Below are positions 27,501-40,800 of a stretch of 64,000 bases of DNA, piece by piece. The stretch's first letter is position 1. Every line of letters starts with the position of its first letter. The position numbers and the translations under genes are program-made. The stretch comes from Atherix ibis. Lineage: Eukaryota; Arthropoda; Insecta; Diptera; Athericidae. Location: NCBI GenBank assembly GCA_958298945.1, contig OY282609.1, forward strand, positions 44,855,393-44,919,392, in the 5' to 3' direction. The notes under the pieces were generated by a model, which saw only the letters and a program-made list of their open reading frames with translations, made no database searches and was not told the DNA's origin.

Positions 27501-29500
27501 ATATTCATCTTAAACATACTACTTCATATTCCTCTTAAACATACTACTTCATATTCCTCTTAAACATACTACTTCATATTCCTCTTAAATATGCTACTTC
27601 ATATTCCCTTTAAATATACTACTTCATATTCCTCTTAAACATACTACTTCATATTCCTCTCAAACATACTGCTTCATATTCCTCTTAAACATACTACTTC
27701 ATATTTCTCTTTAACATACTACTTCACATTCCTCTTAAACATACTACTTCATATTCCTCTTAAATATACTACTTCATATTCCACTTAAATATACTACTTC
27801 ATATTCCTCTTAAATATACTACTTCGTATTCCTCTTAAACATACTACTTCATATTCCTCTTAAACATACTACTTCATATTCCTCTTAAACATACTACTTC
27901 ATATTCCTCTTAAACATCCTACTTCACATTCCTCTTAAACATACTACTTCATATTCCTCTTAAGCATACTACTTCATATTCCTCTTAAACATACTACTTC
28001 ATATTCCTCTTAAACATCCTACTTCACATTTCTCTTAAACATACTACTTCATATTCCTCGTAAACATACTACTTCATATTCCTCTTAAACATACTACTTC
28101 ATATTCCTCTTAAACATACTACTTCATATTCCTCTTAAACATGCTACTTCACATTCCTCTTAAACATACTACTTCATATTCCTCTTAAACATACTAGTTC
28201 ATATTCATCTTAAACATACTACTTCATATTCCTCTTAAACATACTACTTCATATTCCTCTTAAACATACTACTTCATATTCCTCTTAAACATACTACTTC
28301 ATATTCCTCTTAAATATACTACTTCATATTCCTCTTAAACATACTACTTCATATTCCTCTTAAACATACTACTTCATATTCCTCTTAAACATACTACTTC
28401 ATATTCCTCTCAAACATACTGCTTCATATTCCTCTTAAACATACTACTTCATATTTCTCTTAAACATACTACTTCACATTCCTCTTAAACATACTACTTC
28501 ATATTCCTCTTAAACATACTACTTCATATTCATCTTAAACATACTACTTCATATTCCTCTTAAACATACTACTTCATATTCCTCTTAAACATACTAGTTC
28601 ATATTCCTCTTAAATATGCTACTTCATATTCCCTTTAAATATACTACTTCATATTCCTCTTAAACATACTACTTCATATTCCTCTTAAACATACTACTTA
28701 ATATTCCTCTTAAACATACTACTTCATATTCCTCTTAAATATACTACTTCATATTCCTCTTAAACATACTACTTCATATTCCTCGTAAACATACTAATTC
28801 ATATTCCTCTTAAACATACTACTTCATATTACTCTTAAACATACTACTTCATATTCCTTTTAAACATACTACTTCACATTCCTCTTAAACATACTACTTC
28901 ATATTCCTCTTAAACATACTACTTCATATTCCTCTTAAATATACTACTTCATATTCCTCTTAAACATACTATTTCATATTCCTCTTAAACATACTACTTC
29001 ATATTTCTCTTTAACATACTACTTCACATTCCTCTTAAACATACTACTTCATATTCCTCTTAAACATACTACTTCATATTCATCTTAAACATACTACTTC
29101 ATATTCCTCTTAAACATACTACTTCATATTCCTCTTAAACATACTACTTCATATTCCTCTTAAATATGCTACTTCATATTCCCTTTAAATATACTACTTC
29201 ATATTCCTCTTAAACATACTACTTCATATTCCTCTCAAACATACTGCTTCATATTCCTCTTAAACATACTACTTCATATTTCTCTTTAACATACTACTTC
29301 ACATTCCTCTTAAACATACTACTTCATATTCCTCTTAAATATACTACTTCATATTCCACTTAAATATACTACTTCATATTCCTCTTAAATATACTACTTC
29401 GTATTCCTTTTAAACATACTACTTCATATTCCCTTTAAATATACTACTTCATATTCCTCTTAAACATACTACTTCATATTCCTCCTAAACATACTACTTC
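24600..29500. repeat. 1,674-bp higher-order unit, three copies
   Basis: ACTAGTTCATATTCATC occurs at 24845, 26519 and 28193, each step 1,674 bp. CCTCGTAAAC followed by CTAATTC occurs at 25535 and 27209 (1,674 apart) and at 28784 (1,575). The unit is 67 monomers minus 1 bp. The missing base is the CTCTAAATATGC monomer near 24936 and 26610. The third copy lacks that monomer and three neighbours, a 99-bp loss (24 + 75), which fits the shorter last step. A further partial copy follows at 31616-32306, where the internal spacing of 690 bp is intact. Confidence 0.9.
28255..28330. repeat. Site of a 99-bp (four-monomer) deletion in the third 1,674-bp copy
   Basis: Copies 1 and 2 of the 1,674-bp unit have the monomer pair CTCTAAATATGC and TTCCCTTTAAAT about 90 bp after the ACTAGTTC landmark. 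Here the pair is absent and ordinary monomers join seamlessly. Spacing from ACTAGTTC to CCTCGTAAAC falls from 690 to 591 bp. The loss equals one 24-bp and three 25-bp monomers, so it was in register, as expected for unequal exchange or slippage. The exact junction cannot be assigned within one or two monomers. Confidence 0.75.
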
Positions 29501-29934
29501 ACATTCCTCTTAAATATACAATTTCATATTCCTTTAAATATACTACTTCATATTCCTTTAAACATACTAGTTCATATTCCTCTTAAATATACTACTTCAT
29601 ATTCCTCTTAAACATATTACTTTATATTCCCTTTAAATATACTACTTCATATTCCTCTTAAACATACTACTTCATATTCCTCTTAAACATAGGACTTCAT
29701 ATTCCACTTAAATATACTACTTCATATTCCTCTTAAATATACTACTTCGTATTCTTCTTAAACATACTACTGCATATTCCTCTTAAACATACTACTTCAT
29801 ATTCCTCTTAAATATACTACTTCATATTCCTCTTAAACATACTACTTCATATTCCTCTTAAATATACTACTTCATATTCCTCTTAAGCATACTACTTCAT
29901 ATTCCTCTTAAAAATACTGCTTCATATTCCTCTT

Positions 29935-31320
29935 AAACGTTCTACTTCATATTCCTCTTAAATATACTACTTCATATTCCTCTTAAATATACTACTTCAT
30001 ATTCCTCTTAAATATACTACATCATATTCCTTTTAAACATACTACTTCATATTCCTCTTAAACATACTACTTCATATTCCTCTTAAACATACTACTTCAT
30101 ATTCATCTTAAACATACTACTGCATATTCATCTTAAACATACTACTTCATATTCTTCTTAAACATACTACTTCATATTCCTCTTAAACATACTACTTCAT
30201 ATTCATCTTAAACATACTACCTCATATTCCACTTAAATATACTACTTCGTATTCCTCTTAAACATACAACTGCATATTCCTCTTAAACATACTACTTCAT
30301 ATTCCTCTTAAACATACTACTTCATATTCCTCTTAAACATACTACTTCATATTCCTCTTAAACATACTACTTCATATTCCTCTTAAATATACTACTTCAT
30401 ATTCCTCTTAAACATACTACTTCATATTCCTCTTAAATATACTACTTCGTATTCCTCTTAAACATACTACTTCATATTCATCTTAATTATACTACTTCAT
30501 ATTCCTCTTAAACATACTACTTCATATTCCTCTTAAACATACTGCTTCATATTCCTCTTAAATACACTACTTCATATTCCTCTTAAATATACTACTTCAC
30601 ATTCCTCTTAAATATACTACTTCATATTCCTCTTAAACATACTACTTCATATTCCTCTTAAATATACTACTTCATATTCCTCTTAAGCATAAAACTTCAT
30701 ATTCCACTTAAATATACTACTTCGTATTCCTTTTAAACATACTACTTCATATTCCTCTTAAACATACTAATTCATATTCCTCTTAAACATACTACTTCAT
30801 ATTCCTCTTAAACATACTACTTCATATTCCTCTTAAACATACTACTTCATATTCCTCTTAAATATACTACTTCATATTCCTCTTAAACATACTACTTCAC
30901 GTTTCTCTTAAACATACTACTTTAAATTCCTCTTAAACATACTACTTCATATTCCTCTTAAACATACTACTTCATATTCCTCTTAAACATACTACTTCAT
31001 ATCCCGCTTAAACATACTACTTCATATTCCTCTTAAACATACTACTTCATATTCCTCTTAAACATACTACTTCATATTCCTCTTAAATATACTACTTCAT
31101 ATTCCTCTTAAACATACTACTTCATATTCCTCTTAAACATACTACTTCATATTCCTCTTAAGCATACTACTTCATATTCCTCTTAAACATACTACTTCAT
31201 ATTCCTCTTAAACATCCTACTTCACATTCCTCTTAAACATACTACTTCATATTCCTCTTAAACATACTACTTCATATTCCTCTTAAACATACTACTTCAT
31301 ATTCCTCTTAAACATACTAC
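29935..31320. repeat. Long-range duplicate of 21941-23325, offset 7,994 bp
   Basis: Offsets are exactly 7,994 bp at every landmark checked: AAACGTTC (21941 and 29935), TTCACGTTTC (22904 and 30898), and CATCCTACTTCAC (23221 and 31215). No length change separates them. Differences are single substitutions, such as ATCCCGCTT here against ATTCCGCTT at about 22988. The sequence before 29935 instead matches 23.9-24.36 kb at an offset of 5,571 bp (CATAGGACTT 24120 and 29691; CTCCTAAAC 23911 and 29482). Two source blocks were therefore joined near 29.9 kb. Confidence 0.85.
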
Positions 31321-32749
31321 TTCATATTCCTCTTAAACAGCCTACTTCACATTCCTCTTAAACATACTACTTCATATTCCTCTTAAGCATACTACTTCAT
31401 ATTCCTCTTAAACATACTACTTCATATTCCTCTTAAACATCCTACTTCACATTCCTCTTAAACATACTACTTCATATTCCTCGTAAACATACTACTTCAT
31501 ATTCCTCTTAAACATACTACTTCATATTCCTCTTAAACATACTACTTCATATTCCTCTTAAACATGCTACTTCACATTCCTCTTAAACATACTACTTCAT
31601 ATTCCTCTTAAACATACTAGTTCATATTCATCTTAAACATACTACTTCATATTCCTCTTAAACATACTACTTCATATTCCTCTTAAACATACTACTTCAT
31701 ATTCCTCTAAATATGCTACTTCATATTCCCTTTAAATATACTACTTCATATTCCTCTTAAACATACTACTTCATATTCCTCTTAAACATACTACTTCATA
31801 TTCCTCTTAAACATACTACTTCATATTCCTCTTAAATATACTACTTCATATTCCTCTTAAACATACTACTTCATATTCCTCTTAAACATACTACTTCATA
31901 TTCCTCTTAAACATACTATTTCATATTCCTCTCAAACATACTGCTTCATATTCCTCTTAAACATACTACTTCATATTTCTTTTAAACATACTACTTCACA
32001 TTCCTCTTAAACATACTACTTCATATTCCTCTTAAACATACTACTTCATATTCATCTTAAACATACTACTTCATATTCCTCTTAAACATACTACTTCATA
32101 TTCCTCTTAAACATACTACTTCATATTCCTCTTAAATATGCTACTTCATATTCCCTTTAAATATACTACTTCATATTCCTCTTAAACATACTACTTCATA
32201 TTCCTCTTAAACATACTACTTAATATTCCTCTTAAACATACTACTTCATATTCCTCTTAAATATACTACTTCATATTCCTCTTAAACATACTACTTCATA
32301 TTCCTCGTAAACATACTAATTCATATTCCTCTTAAACATACTACTTCATATTACTCTTAAACATACTACTTCATATTCCTTTTAAACATACTACTTCACA
32401 TTCCTCTTAAACATACTACTTCATATTCCTCTTAAACATACTACTTCATATTTATCTTAAACATACTACTTCATATTCCTCTTAGACATACTACTTCATA
32501 TTCCTCTTAAACATACTACTTCATATTTTTCTTAAACATACTACTTCATATTCCTCTTAAACATACTACTTCATATTCCTCTTAAATATACTACTTCATA
32601 TTCCTCTTAAACATACTACTTCATATTCCTCTTAAACATACTACTTCATATTCCTCTTAAACATACTACTTCATATTCCTCTTAAACATACTACTTCATA
32701 TTCCTCTTAAATATACTACTTCGTATTCCTCTTAAACATACTACTTCAT

Positions 32750-32762
32750 ACGTATATTCCCT
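32750..32762. repeat. Monomer with 6-bp insertion creating ATACGTAT
   Basis: The normal TTCATATTCCC becomes TTCATACGTATATTCCC, a 6-bp insertion that makes an 8-base palindrome and a CpG. I saw no second copy in the window. It is useful as a single-copy landmark, and its origin could be polymerase slippage or a base-calling artefact. Confidence 0.7.
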
Positions 32763-32939
32763 TTAAATATACTACTTCATATTCCTCTTAGACATACTAC
32801 TCCATATTTCTCTTAAACATACTACTTCACATTCCTCTTAAATATACTATTTCATATTCCTTTAAACATACTACTTCATATTCCTTTAAACATACTACAT
32901 CATATTCCTGTTAAATATACTACTTCATATTCCTCTTAA

Positions 32940-34700
32940 ACATACTACTTTATATTCCCTTTAAATATACTACTTCATATTCCTCTTAAACATACTACTT
33001 CATATTCCTTTTAAACATAGGACTTCATATTCCACTTAAATATACTACTTTATGTTCCTCTTAAATATACTACTTCGTATTCCTCTTAAAAATACTACTT
33101 CATATTCCTCTTAAATATACTACTTCATATTCCTCTTAAACATACTACTTCATATTCCTCTTAAACATACTGCTTCATATTCCTCTTAAACATACTACTT
33201 CATATTCCCCTTAAACATACTACTTCATATTCCTCTTAAACATACTACTTCATATTCCTTTTAAATATACTGCTTCATATTCCTCTTAAATATACTACTT
33301 CATATTCCTCTTAAACATACTACTTCATATTCCTCTTAAACGTTCTACTTCATATTCCTCTTAAATATACTTCTTCATATTCCTCTTAAATATACTACTT
33401 CCTATTCCTCTTAAATATACTACATCATATTCCTCTTAAACATACTACTTCATATTCCTCTTAAACATACTACTTAATATTCCTCTTAAACATACTACTT
33501 CATATTCATCTTAAACATACCACTTCATATTCCTCTACTTCATATTCCTCTTAAACGTTCTACTTCATATTCCTCTTAAATATACTACTTCATATTCCTC
33601 TTAAACATACTACCTCATATTCCACTTAAATATACTACTTCATATTCCTCTTAAATATACTACTTCGTATTCTTCTTAAACATACTACTGCATATTCCTC
33701 TTAAACATACTACTTCATATTCCTCTTAAATATACTACTTCATATTCCTCTTAAACATACTACTTCAAATTCCTCTTAAATATACTACTTCATATTCATC
33801 TTAAACATACTACTTCATATTCCTCTTAGACATACTACTTCATATTCCTCTTAAACATACTACTTCATATTTTTCTTAAACATACTACTTCATATTCCTC
33901 TTAAACATACTACTTTATATTCCCTTTAAATATACTACTTCATATTCCTCTTAAACATACTACTTCATATTCCTTTTAAACATAGGACTTCATATTCCAC
34001 TTAAATATACTACTTCATGTTCCTCTTAAATATACTACTTCGTATTCCTCTTAAAAATACTACTTCATATTCCTCTTAAACATACTACTTCATATTCCTC
34101 TTAAATATACTACTTCATATTCCTCTTAAACATACTACTTCATATTCCTCTTAAACATACTGCTTCATATTCCTCTTAAACATACTACTTCATATTCCCC
34201 TTAAACATACTACTTCATATTCCTCTTAAACATACTACTTCATATTCCTTTTAAATATACTGCTTCATATTCCTCTTAAATATACTACTTCATATTCCTC
34301 TTAAACATACTACTTCATATTCCTCTTAAACGTTCTACTTCATATTCCTCTTAAATATACTTCTTCATATTCCTCTTAAATATACTACTTCCTATTCCTC
34401 TTAAATATACTACATCATATTCCTCTTAAACATACTACTTCATATTCCTCTTAAACATACTACTTAATATTCCTCTTAAACATACTACTTCATATTCATC
34501 TTAAACATACCACTTCATATTCCTCTTAAACATACTACTTCATATTCCTCTTAAACGTTCTACTTCATATTCCTCTTAAATATACTACTTCATATTCCTC
34601 TTAAACATACTACCTCATATTCCACTTAAATATACTACTTCATATTCCTCTTAAATATACTACTTCGTATTCTTCTTAAACATACTACTTCATATTCATC
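32940..34700. repeat. Roughly 1-kb tandem duplication (39-40 monomers), one copy with a 10-bp deletion
   Basis: Landmarks move from an offset of 965 bp (ACTTTATATTCCC at 32948 and 33913; CATAGGACTT at 33019 and 33984) to 990 bp (AAACGTTC at 33338 and 34328), then to 1,000 bp (second AAACGTTC at 33553 and 34553). The first step is one extra monomer near 34075 in copy 2. The second is a 10-bp deletion at about 33535 in copy 1, where TTCCTCTTAAACATACTACTT is shortened to TTCCTCTACTT. Copy 2 keeps the intact form. Confidence 0.85.
33529..33545. repeat. 15-bp truncated monomer
   Basis: TTCATATTCCTCTACTTCAT lacks ten bases (TAAACATACT) of a monomer. The partner at about 34519-34545 in the neighbouring duplicate is full length, so the loss happened after that duplication or is an assembly error. 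It breaks the 25-bp register by 10 bp. Confidence 0.85.
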
Positions 34701-34941
34701 TTAAACATACTACCTCATATTCCACTCAAATATACTACTTCGTATTCCTCTTAAACATACAACTGCATATTCCTCTTAAACATACTACTTCATATTCCTC
34801 TTAAATATACTACTTCATATTCCTCTTAAACATACTACTTCATATTCCTCTTAAACATACTACTTCATATTCCTCTTAAATATACTACTTCATATTCCTC
34901 TTAAACATACTACTTCATATTCCTCTTAAATATACTAATTC

Positions 34942-34947
34942 GAATTC
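34942..34947. other. Rare EcoRI site (GAATTC)
   Basis: A TTCATATTCC to TTCGAATTCC change creates GAATTC. Canonical monomers have no G and so cannot carry it. I found only one other in the window, at 36942-36947, exactly 2,000 bp (80 monomers) away. The two make physical landmarks in an otherwise uncut array. Confidence 0.9.
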
Positions 34948-36941
34948 CTCTTAAACATACTACTTCATATTCCTCTTAATTATACTACTTCATATTCCTC
35001 TTAAACATACTACTTCATATTCCTCTTAAACATACTGCTTCATATTCCTCTTAAATACACTACTTCATATTCCTCTTAAATATACTACTTCACATTCCTC
35101 TTAAATATACTACTTCATATTCCTCTTAAACATACTACTTTATATTCCTCTTAAATATACTACTTCATATTCCTCTAAAGCATACAACTTCATATTCCAC
35201 TTAAATATACTACTTCGTATTCCTCTTAAACATACTACTTCATATACCTCTTAAACATACTAATTCATATTCCTCTTAAACATACTACTTCATATTCCTC
35301 TTAAACATACTACTTCATATTCCTCTTAAACATACTACTTCATATTCCTCTTAAATATACTACTTCATATTCCTCTTAAACATACTACTTCACATTTCTC
35401 TTAAACATACTACTTTATATTCCTCTTAAACATACTACTTCATATGCCTCTTAAACATACTGCTTCATATTCCTCTTAAATATACTACTTCATATTCGTC
35501 TTAAATATACTACTTCATATTCCTCTTAAAAATACAACTTCACATTCCTCTTAAATATACTACTTCATATTCCTCTTAAACATACTACTTCATATTCATC
35601 TTAAACATACTACTTCATATTGCTCTTAAACATGCTACTTCATATTCCTCTTAAACATACTGCTTCATATTCCTCTTAAATATACTACTTCATATATCTC
35701 TTAAACATACTACTTCATATTCCTCTTCAATATACTACTTCATATTCCTCTTAAATATACTATTTCATATTCCTCTTAAATATTCTACTTCATATTCCTC
35801 TTAAACATACTACTTCACATTCCTCTTAAACATACTACTTCATATTCCTCTTAAACATACTACTTCATATTCCTCTTAGGCATACTACTTCATATTCCTT
35901 TCAAACATACTACTTCATATTCATCTTAAATATACTACTTCATATTCCTCTTAAACATACTACTTCATATTCCTCTTAAATATACTGCTTCATATTCCTC
36001 TTAAACATTCTACTTCATATTCCTCTTAAACATACTACTTCATATTCCTCTTAAATATACTACTTCATATTCCTCTTAAACATACTACTTCATATTCCAC
36101 TTAAATATACTACTTCGTATTCCTCTTAAACATACTACTTCATATTCCTCTTAAGCATACTACTTCATATTCCTCTTAAACATACTGCTTCATATTCCTC
36201 TTAAATATACTACTTCACATTCCTCTTAAACATACTACTTCATATTCCTCTTAAACATACTGCTTCATATTCCTCTTAAACATACTACTTCATATTCCTC
36301 TTAAACATGCTACTTCATATTCCTCTTAAGCATACTACTTCATATTCCTCTTAAACATACTACTTCATATTCTTCTTAAACATACTACTTCATATTCCTC
36401 TTAAACATACTACTTCATATTCCTCTTAAATATACTACTTCATATTCCCTTTAAATATACTACTCCATATTCCTCTTAAACATACTACTTCTTATTCCTC
36501 TTAAACATACTACTTCATATTCCTCTTAAACATACTACTTCATATTCCTCTTAAACATACTGCTTCATATTCCTCTTAAACATACTACTTCATATTCCTC
36601 TTAAACATACTACTTCATATTCATCTTAAACATACTACTTCATATTCCTCTTAAATATACTACTTCGTATTCCCTTTAAACATAATACTTCATATTCCTC
36701 TTAAACATACTACTTCATATTCCTCTTAAACATTCTACTTCATATTCCTCTTAAACATACTACTTCACATTCCTCTTAAACATACTACTTCATATTTCTC
36801 TTAAACATACTACTTCATATTCCTCTTAAACATACTACTTCATATTCCTCTTAAATATACTACTTCATATTCCTCTTAAACATACTACTTCATATTCCTC
36901 TTAAACATACTACTTCATATTCCTCTTAAACATACTACTTC

Positions 36942-36947
36942 GAATTC
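36942..36947. other. Rare EcoRI site (GAATTC)
   Basis: This is the second occurrence of the TTCGAATTCC variant, 2,000 bp after the one at 34942. The flanking monomers are different types (34942 follows CTAATT, this one follows CTACTT), so I do not take it as a segmental duplicate. Confidence 0.9.
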
Positions 36948-37430
36948 CTCTTAAACATACTACTTCATATTCCTCTTAAACATACTACTTCATATACCTC
37001 TTAAACATACTACTTCATATACCTCTTAAACATACTACTTCATATTCCTCTTAAACATAATACTTCATATTCCTCTTAAACATACTACTTCATATTCCTC
37101 TTAAACATACTACTTCATATTCCTCTTAAACATACTACTTCATATTCCGCTTAAACATACTACTTCATATTCCTCATAAGCATACTACTTCATATTCCTC
37201 TTAAACATACTACTTCATATTCCTCTTAAACATACTACTTTATATTCCCTTTAAATATACTACTTCATATTCCTCTTAAACATACTACTTCATTTTCCTC
37301 TTAAACATACTACTTTATATTCATCTTAAACATACTACTACATATTCCTCTTAAACATACTACTTCATATTCCTCTTAAACATACTGCTTCATATTCCTC
37401 TTAAACATATTACTTCATATTCCCTTTAAA

Positions 37431-37445
37431 CATAACATACTACAT
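37431..37445. repeat. Monomer with 5-bp duplication
   Basis: AAACATAACATACTAC carries a duplicated AACAT, giving a 30-bp monomer, followed by the rare ACATCATATACC form. It is a simple slippage product, and no copy of it was noticed elsewhere. Confidence 0.75.
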
Positions 37446-37810
37446 CATATACCTCTTAAACATACTACTTCATATTCCTCTTAAATATACTACTTCATAT
37501 TCCTCTTAAACATACTACTTCATATTCCTTGTAAACATACTACTTCATATTCCTCTTAAACATACTACTTCATATTCCTCTTAAACATACTACTTCATAA
37601 TCCTCTTAAACATACTACTTCATATTCATCTTATACATACTTCTTCATATTCCCTTTAAATATACTACTTCATATTCCTCTTAAACATACTACTTCATTT
37701 TCCTCTTAAACATACTACTTCACATTCCTCTTAAACATACTACTTCATATTCCTCTTAAACATACTACTTCATATTCATCTTAAACATACTACTTCATAT
37801 TCCTCTTAAA

Positions 37811-37830
37811 CATACTACATATTCCTCTTA
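37811..37830. repeat. 22-bp monomer (3-bp deletion)
   Basis: CATACTACATATTCCTC lacks the TTC of CTACTTCATATTCC. No partner was noticed in the related 42-kb or 46-kb blocks, so this is a private event. Confidence 0.75.
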
Positions 37831-40800
37831 AACATACTACTTCATATTCCCTTTAAATATACTACTTCATATTCCTCTTAAACATACTACTTCATATTCC
37901 TCTTAAACATACTACTTCATATTCCTCTTAAACATACTACTTCATATTCCTCTTAAACATACTACTTCATATTCCTCTTAAGCATACTACTTCATATTCC
38001 TCTTAAACATACTACTTCGTATTCCTTTTAAATATACTACTTCATATTCCTCTTAAATATACTACTTCATATTCCTCTTAAACATACTACTTCATATTCC
38101 TCTTAAACATACTACTTCATATTCCTCTTAAACATACTACTTCATATTCCTTTTAAAAATACTACTTCATATTCCTCTTAAACATACTACTTCATATTCC
38201 TCTTAAACATACTACTTCATATTCCTCTTAAACATACTACTTCATATTCCTCTTAAATATTCTACTTCGTATTCATCTTAAACATACTACTGCATATTCC
38301 TCTTAAACATACTACTTCATATTCCTGTTAAATATACTACTTCATATTCCACTTAAATATACTACTTCATATTCCTCTTAAATATACTACTTTTATATTC
38401 CTCTTAAATATACTACTTCATATTCCTCTTAAACATACTAATTCATATTCCTCTTAAATATACTACTTCATATTCCACTTAAATATACTACTTCATATTC
38501 CTCTTAAATATACTACTTCGTATTCCTCTTTAACATACTACTTCATATTCCTTTTAAACATACTACTTCATATTCCTCTTAAATATACTACTTCATATTC
38601 CTCTTAAACATACAACTTCACATTCCTCTTAAACATACTACTTTATATTCCTTTTAAACATACTACTTCATATTCCTCTTAAACATACTGCTTCATATTC
38701 TGCTTAAAAATACTACTTCATATTCGTCTTAAATATACTACTTCATATTCCTCTTAAATATACTACTTCACATTCCTCTTAAATATACCACTTCATATTC
38801 CTCTTAAACATACTACTTCATATTCATCTTAAACATACTACTTCATATTCCTCTTAAACATACTACTTCATATTCCACTTAAACATACTGCTTCATATTC
38901 CTCTTAAATATACTACTTCATATATCTCTTAAACATACTACTTCATATTCCTCTTAAACATACTACTTCATATTCCTCTTAAATATACTGCTTCATATTC
39001 CTCTTAAACATACTACTTCATATTCCTCTTAAACATACTACTTCATATTCCTCTTAAATATACTACTTCATATTCCTCTTAAACATACTACTTCATATTC
39101 CACTTAAATATACTACTTCGTATTCCTTTTAAATATACTACTTCATATTCCTCTTAAGCATACTACTTCATATTCCTCTTAAACATACTACTTCATATTC
39201 CTCTTAAATATGCTACTTCACATTCCTCTTAAACATACTACTTCATATTCCTCTTAAACATACTGCTTCATATTCCTCTTAGACATACTACTTCATATTC
39301 CTCTTAAACATACTACTTCATATTCCTCTTAAGCATACTACTTCATATTCCTCTTAAACATACTACTTCATATTCCTCTTAAACATACTACTTCAGATTC
39401 CTCTTAAACATACTAATTCATATTCCTCTTAAATATACTACTTCATATTACCTTTAAATATATTACTCCATATTCCTCTTAAACATACTACTTCATATTC
39501 CTCTAAAACATACTACTTCATATTCCTCTTAAACATACTACTTCATATTCCTCGTAAACATACTGCTTCATATTCCTCTTAAACATACTACTTCATATTC
39601 CTCTTAAACATACTACTTCATATTCATCTTAAACATACTACTTCATATTCCTCTTAAACATTCTACTTCATATTCCTCTTAAACATACTACTTCATATTC
39701 CTCTTAAACATACTACTTCATATTCCTCTTAAACATACTACTTCATATTCCTCTTAAACATACTACTTCATATTCCTCTTAAATATACTACTTCGTATTC
39801 CTCTTAAACATACTACTGCATATTCCTCTTAAACATACTACTTCATATTCCTCTTAAATATACTACTTCATATTCCACTTAAATATACTACTTCATATTC
39901 CTCTTAAATATACTACTTCGTGTTCCTCTTAAACATACCGCTTCATATTCCTCTTAAACATGCTACTTTTATATTCCTCTTAAATATACTACTTCATATT
40001 CCTCTTAAACATACTAATTAATATTCCTCTTAAACATACTACTTCATATTCCTCTTAAACATACTACTTCATATTTCTTTTAAACATACTACTTCATATT
40101 CCTCTTAAATATACTACTTCATATTCCTCTTAAACATACTACTTCACATTCCTCTTAAACATACTACTTTATATTCCTCTTTAACATACTACTTCATATT
40201 CCTCTTAAACATACTGCTTCATATTCTGCTTAAATATACTACTTCATATTCGTCTTAAATATACTACTTCATATTCCTCTTAAATATACTACTTCACATT
40301 CCTCTTAAATATACTACTTCATATTCCTCTTAAACATACTACTTCATATTCATCTTAAACATACTACTTCATATTCCTCTTAAACATACTACTTCATATT
40401 CCTCTTAAACATACTGCTTCATATTCCTCTTAAATATACTACTTCATATATCTCTTAAACATACTACTTCATATTCCTCTTAAATATACTACTTCATTAT
40501 CTTCTTAAATATACTAATCCATATTCCTCTTAAATATACTACTTCATATTCCTCTTAAACATACTACTTCACATTCCTCTTAAACATACTACTTCATATT
40601 CCTCTTAATCATACTACTTCATATTCCTCTTAGGCATACTACTTTATATTCCTCTTAACCATACTACTTCATATTGCTCTTAAATATACTACTTCATATT
40701 CCTCTTAAACATACTACTTCATATTCCTCTTAAATATACTGCTTCATATTCCTCTTAAACATACTACTTCATATTCATCTTAAACATACTACTTCATATT

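Noticed and set aside
32750..32762. Mobile-element target or insertion scar at ATACGTAT
   Set aside because: Only 6 bp added, with no target-site duplication or element sequence; slippage or error is sufficient.
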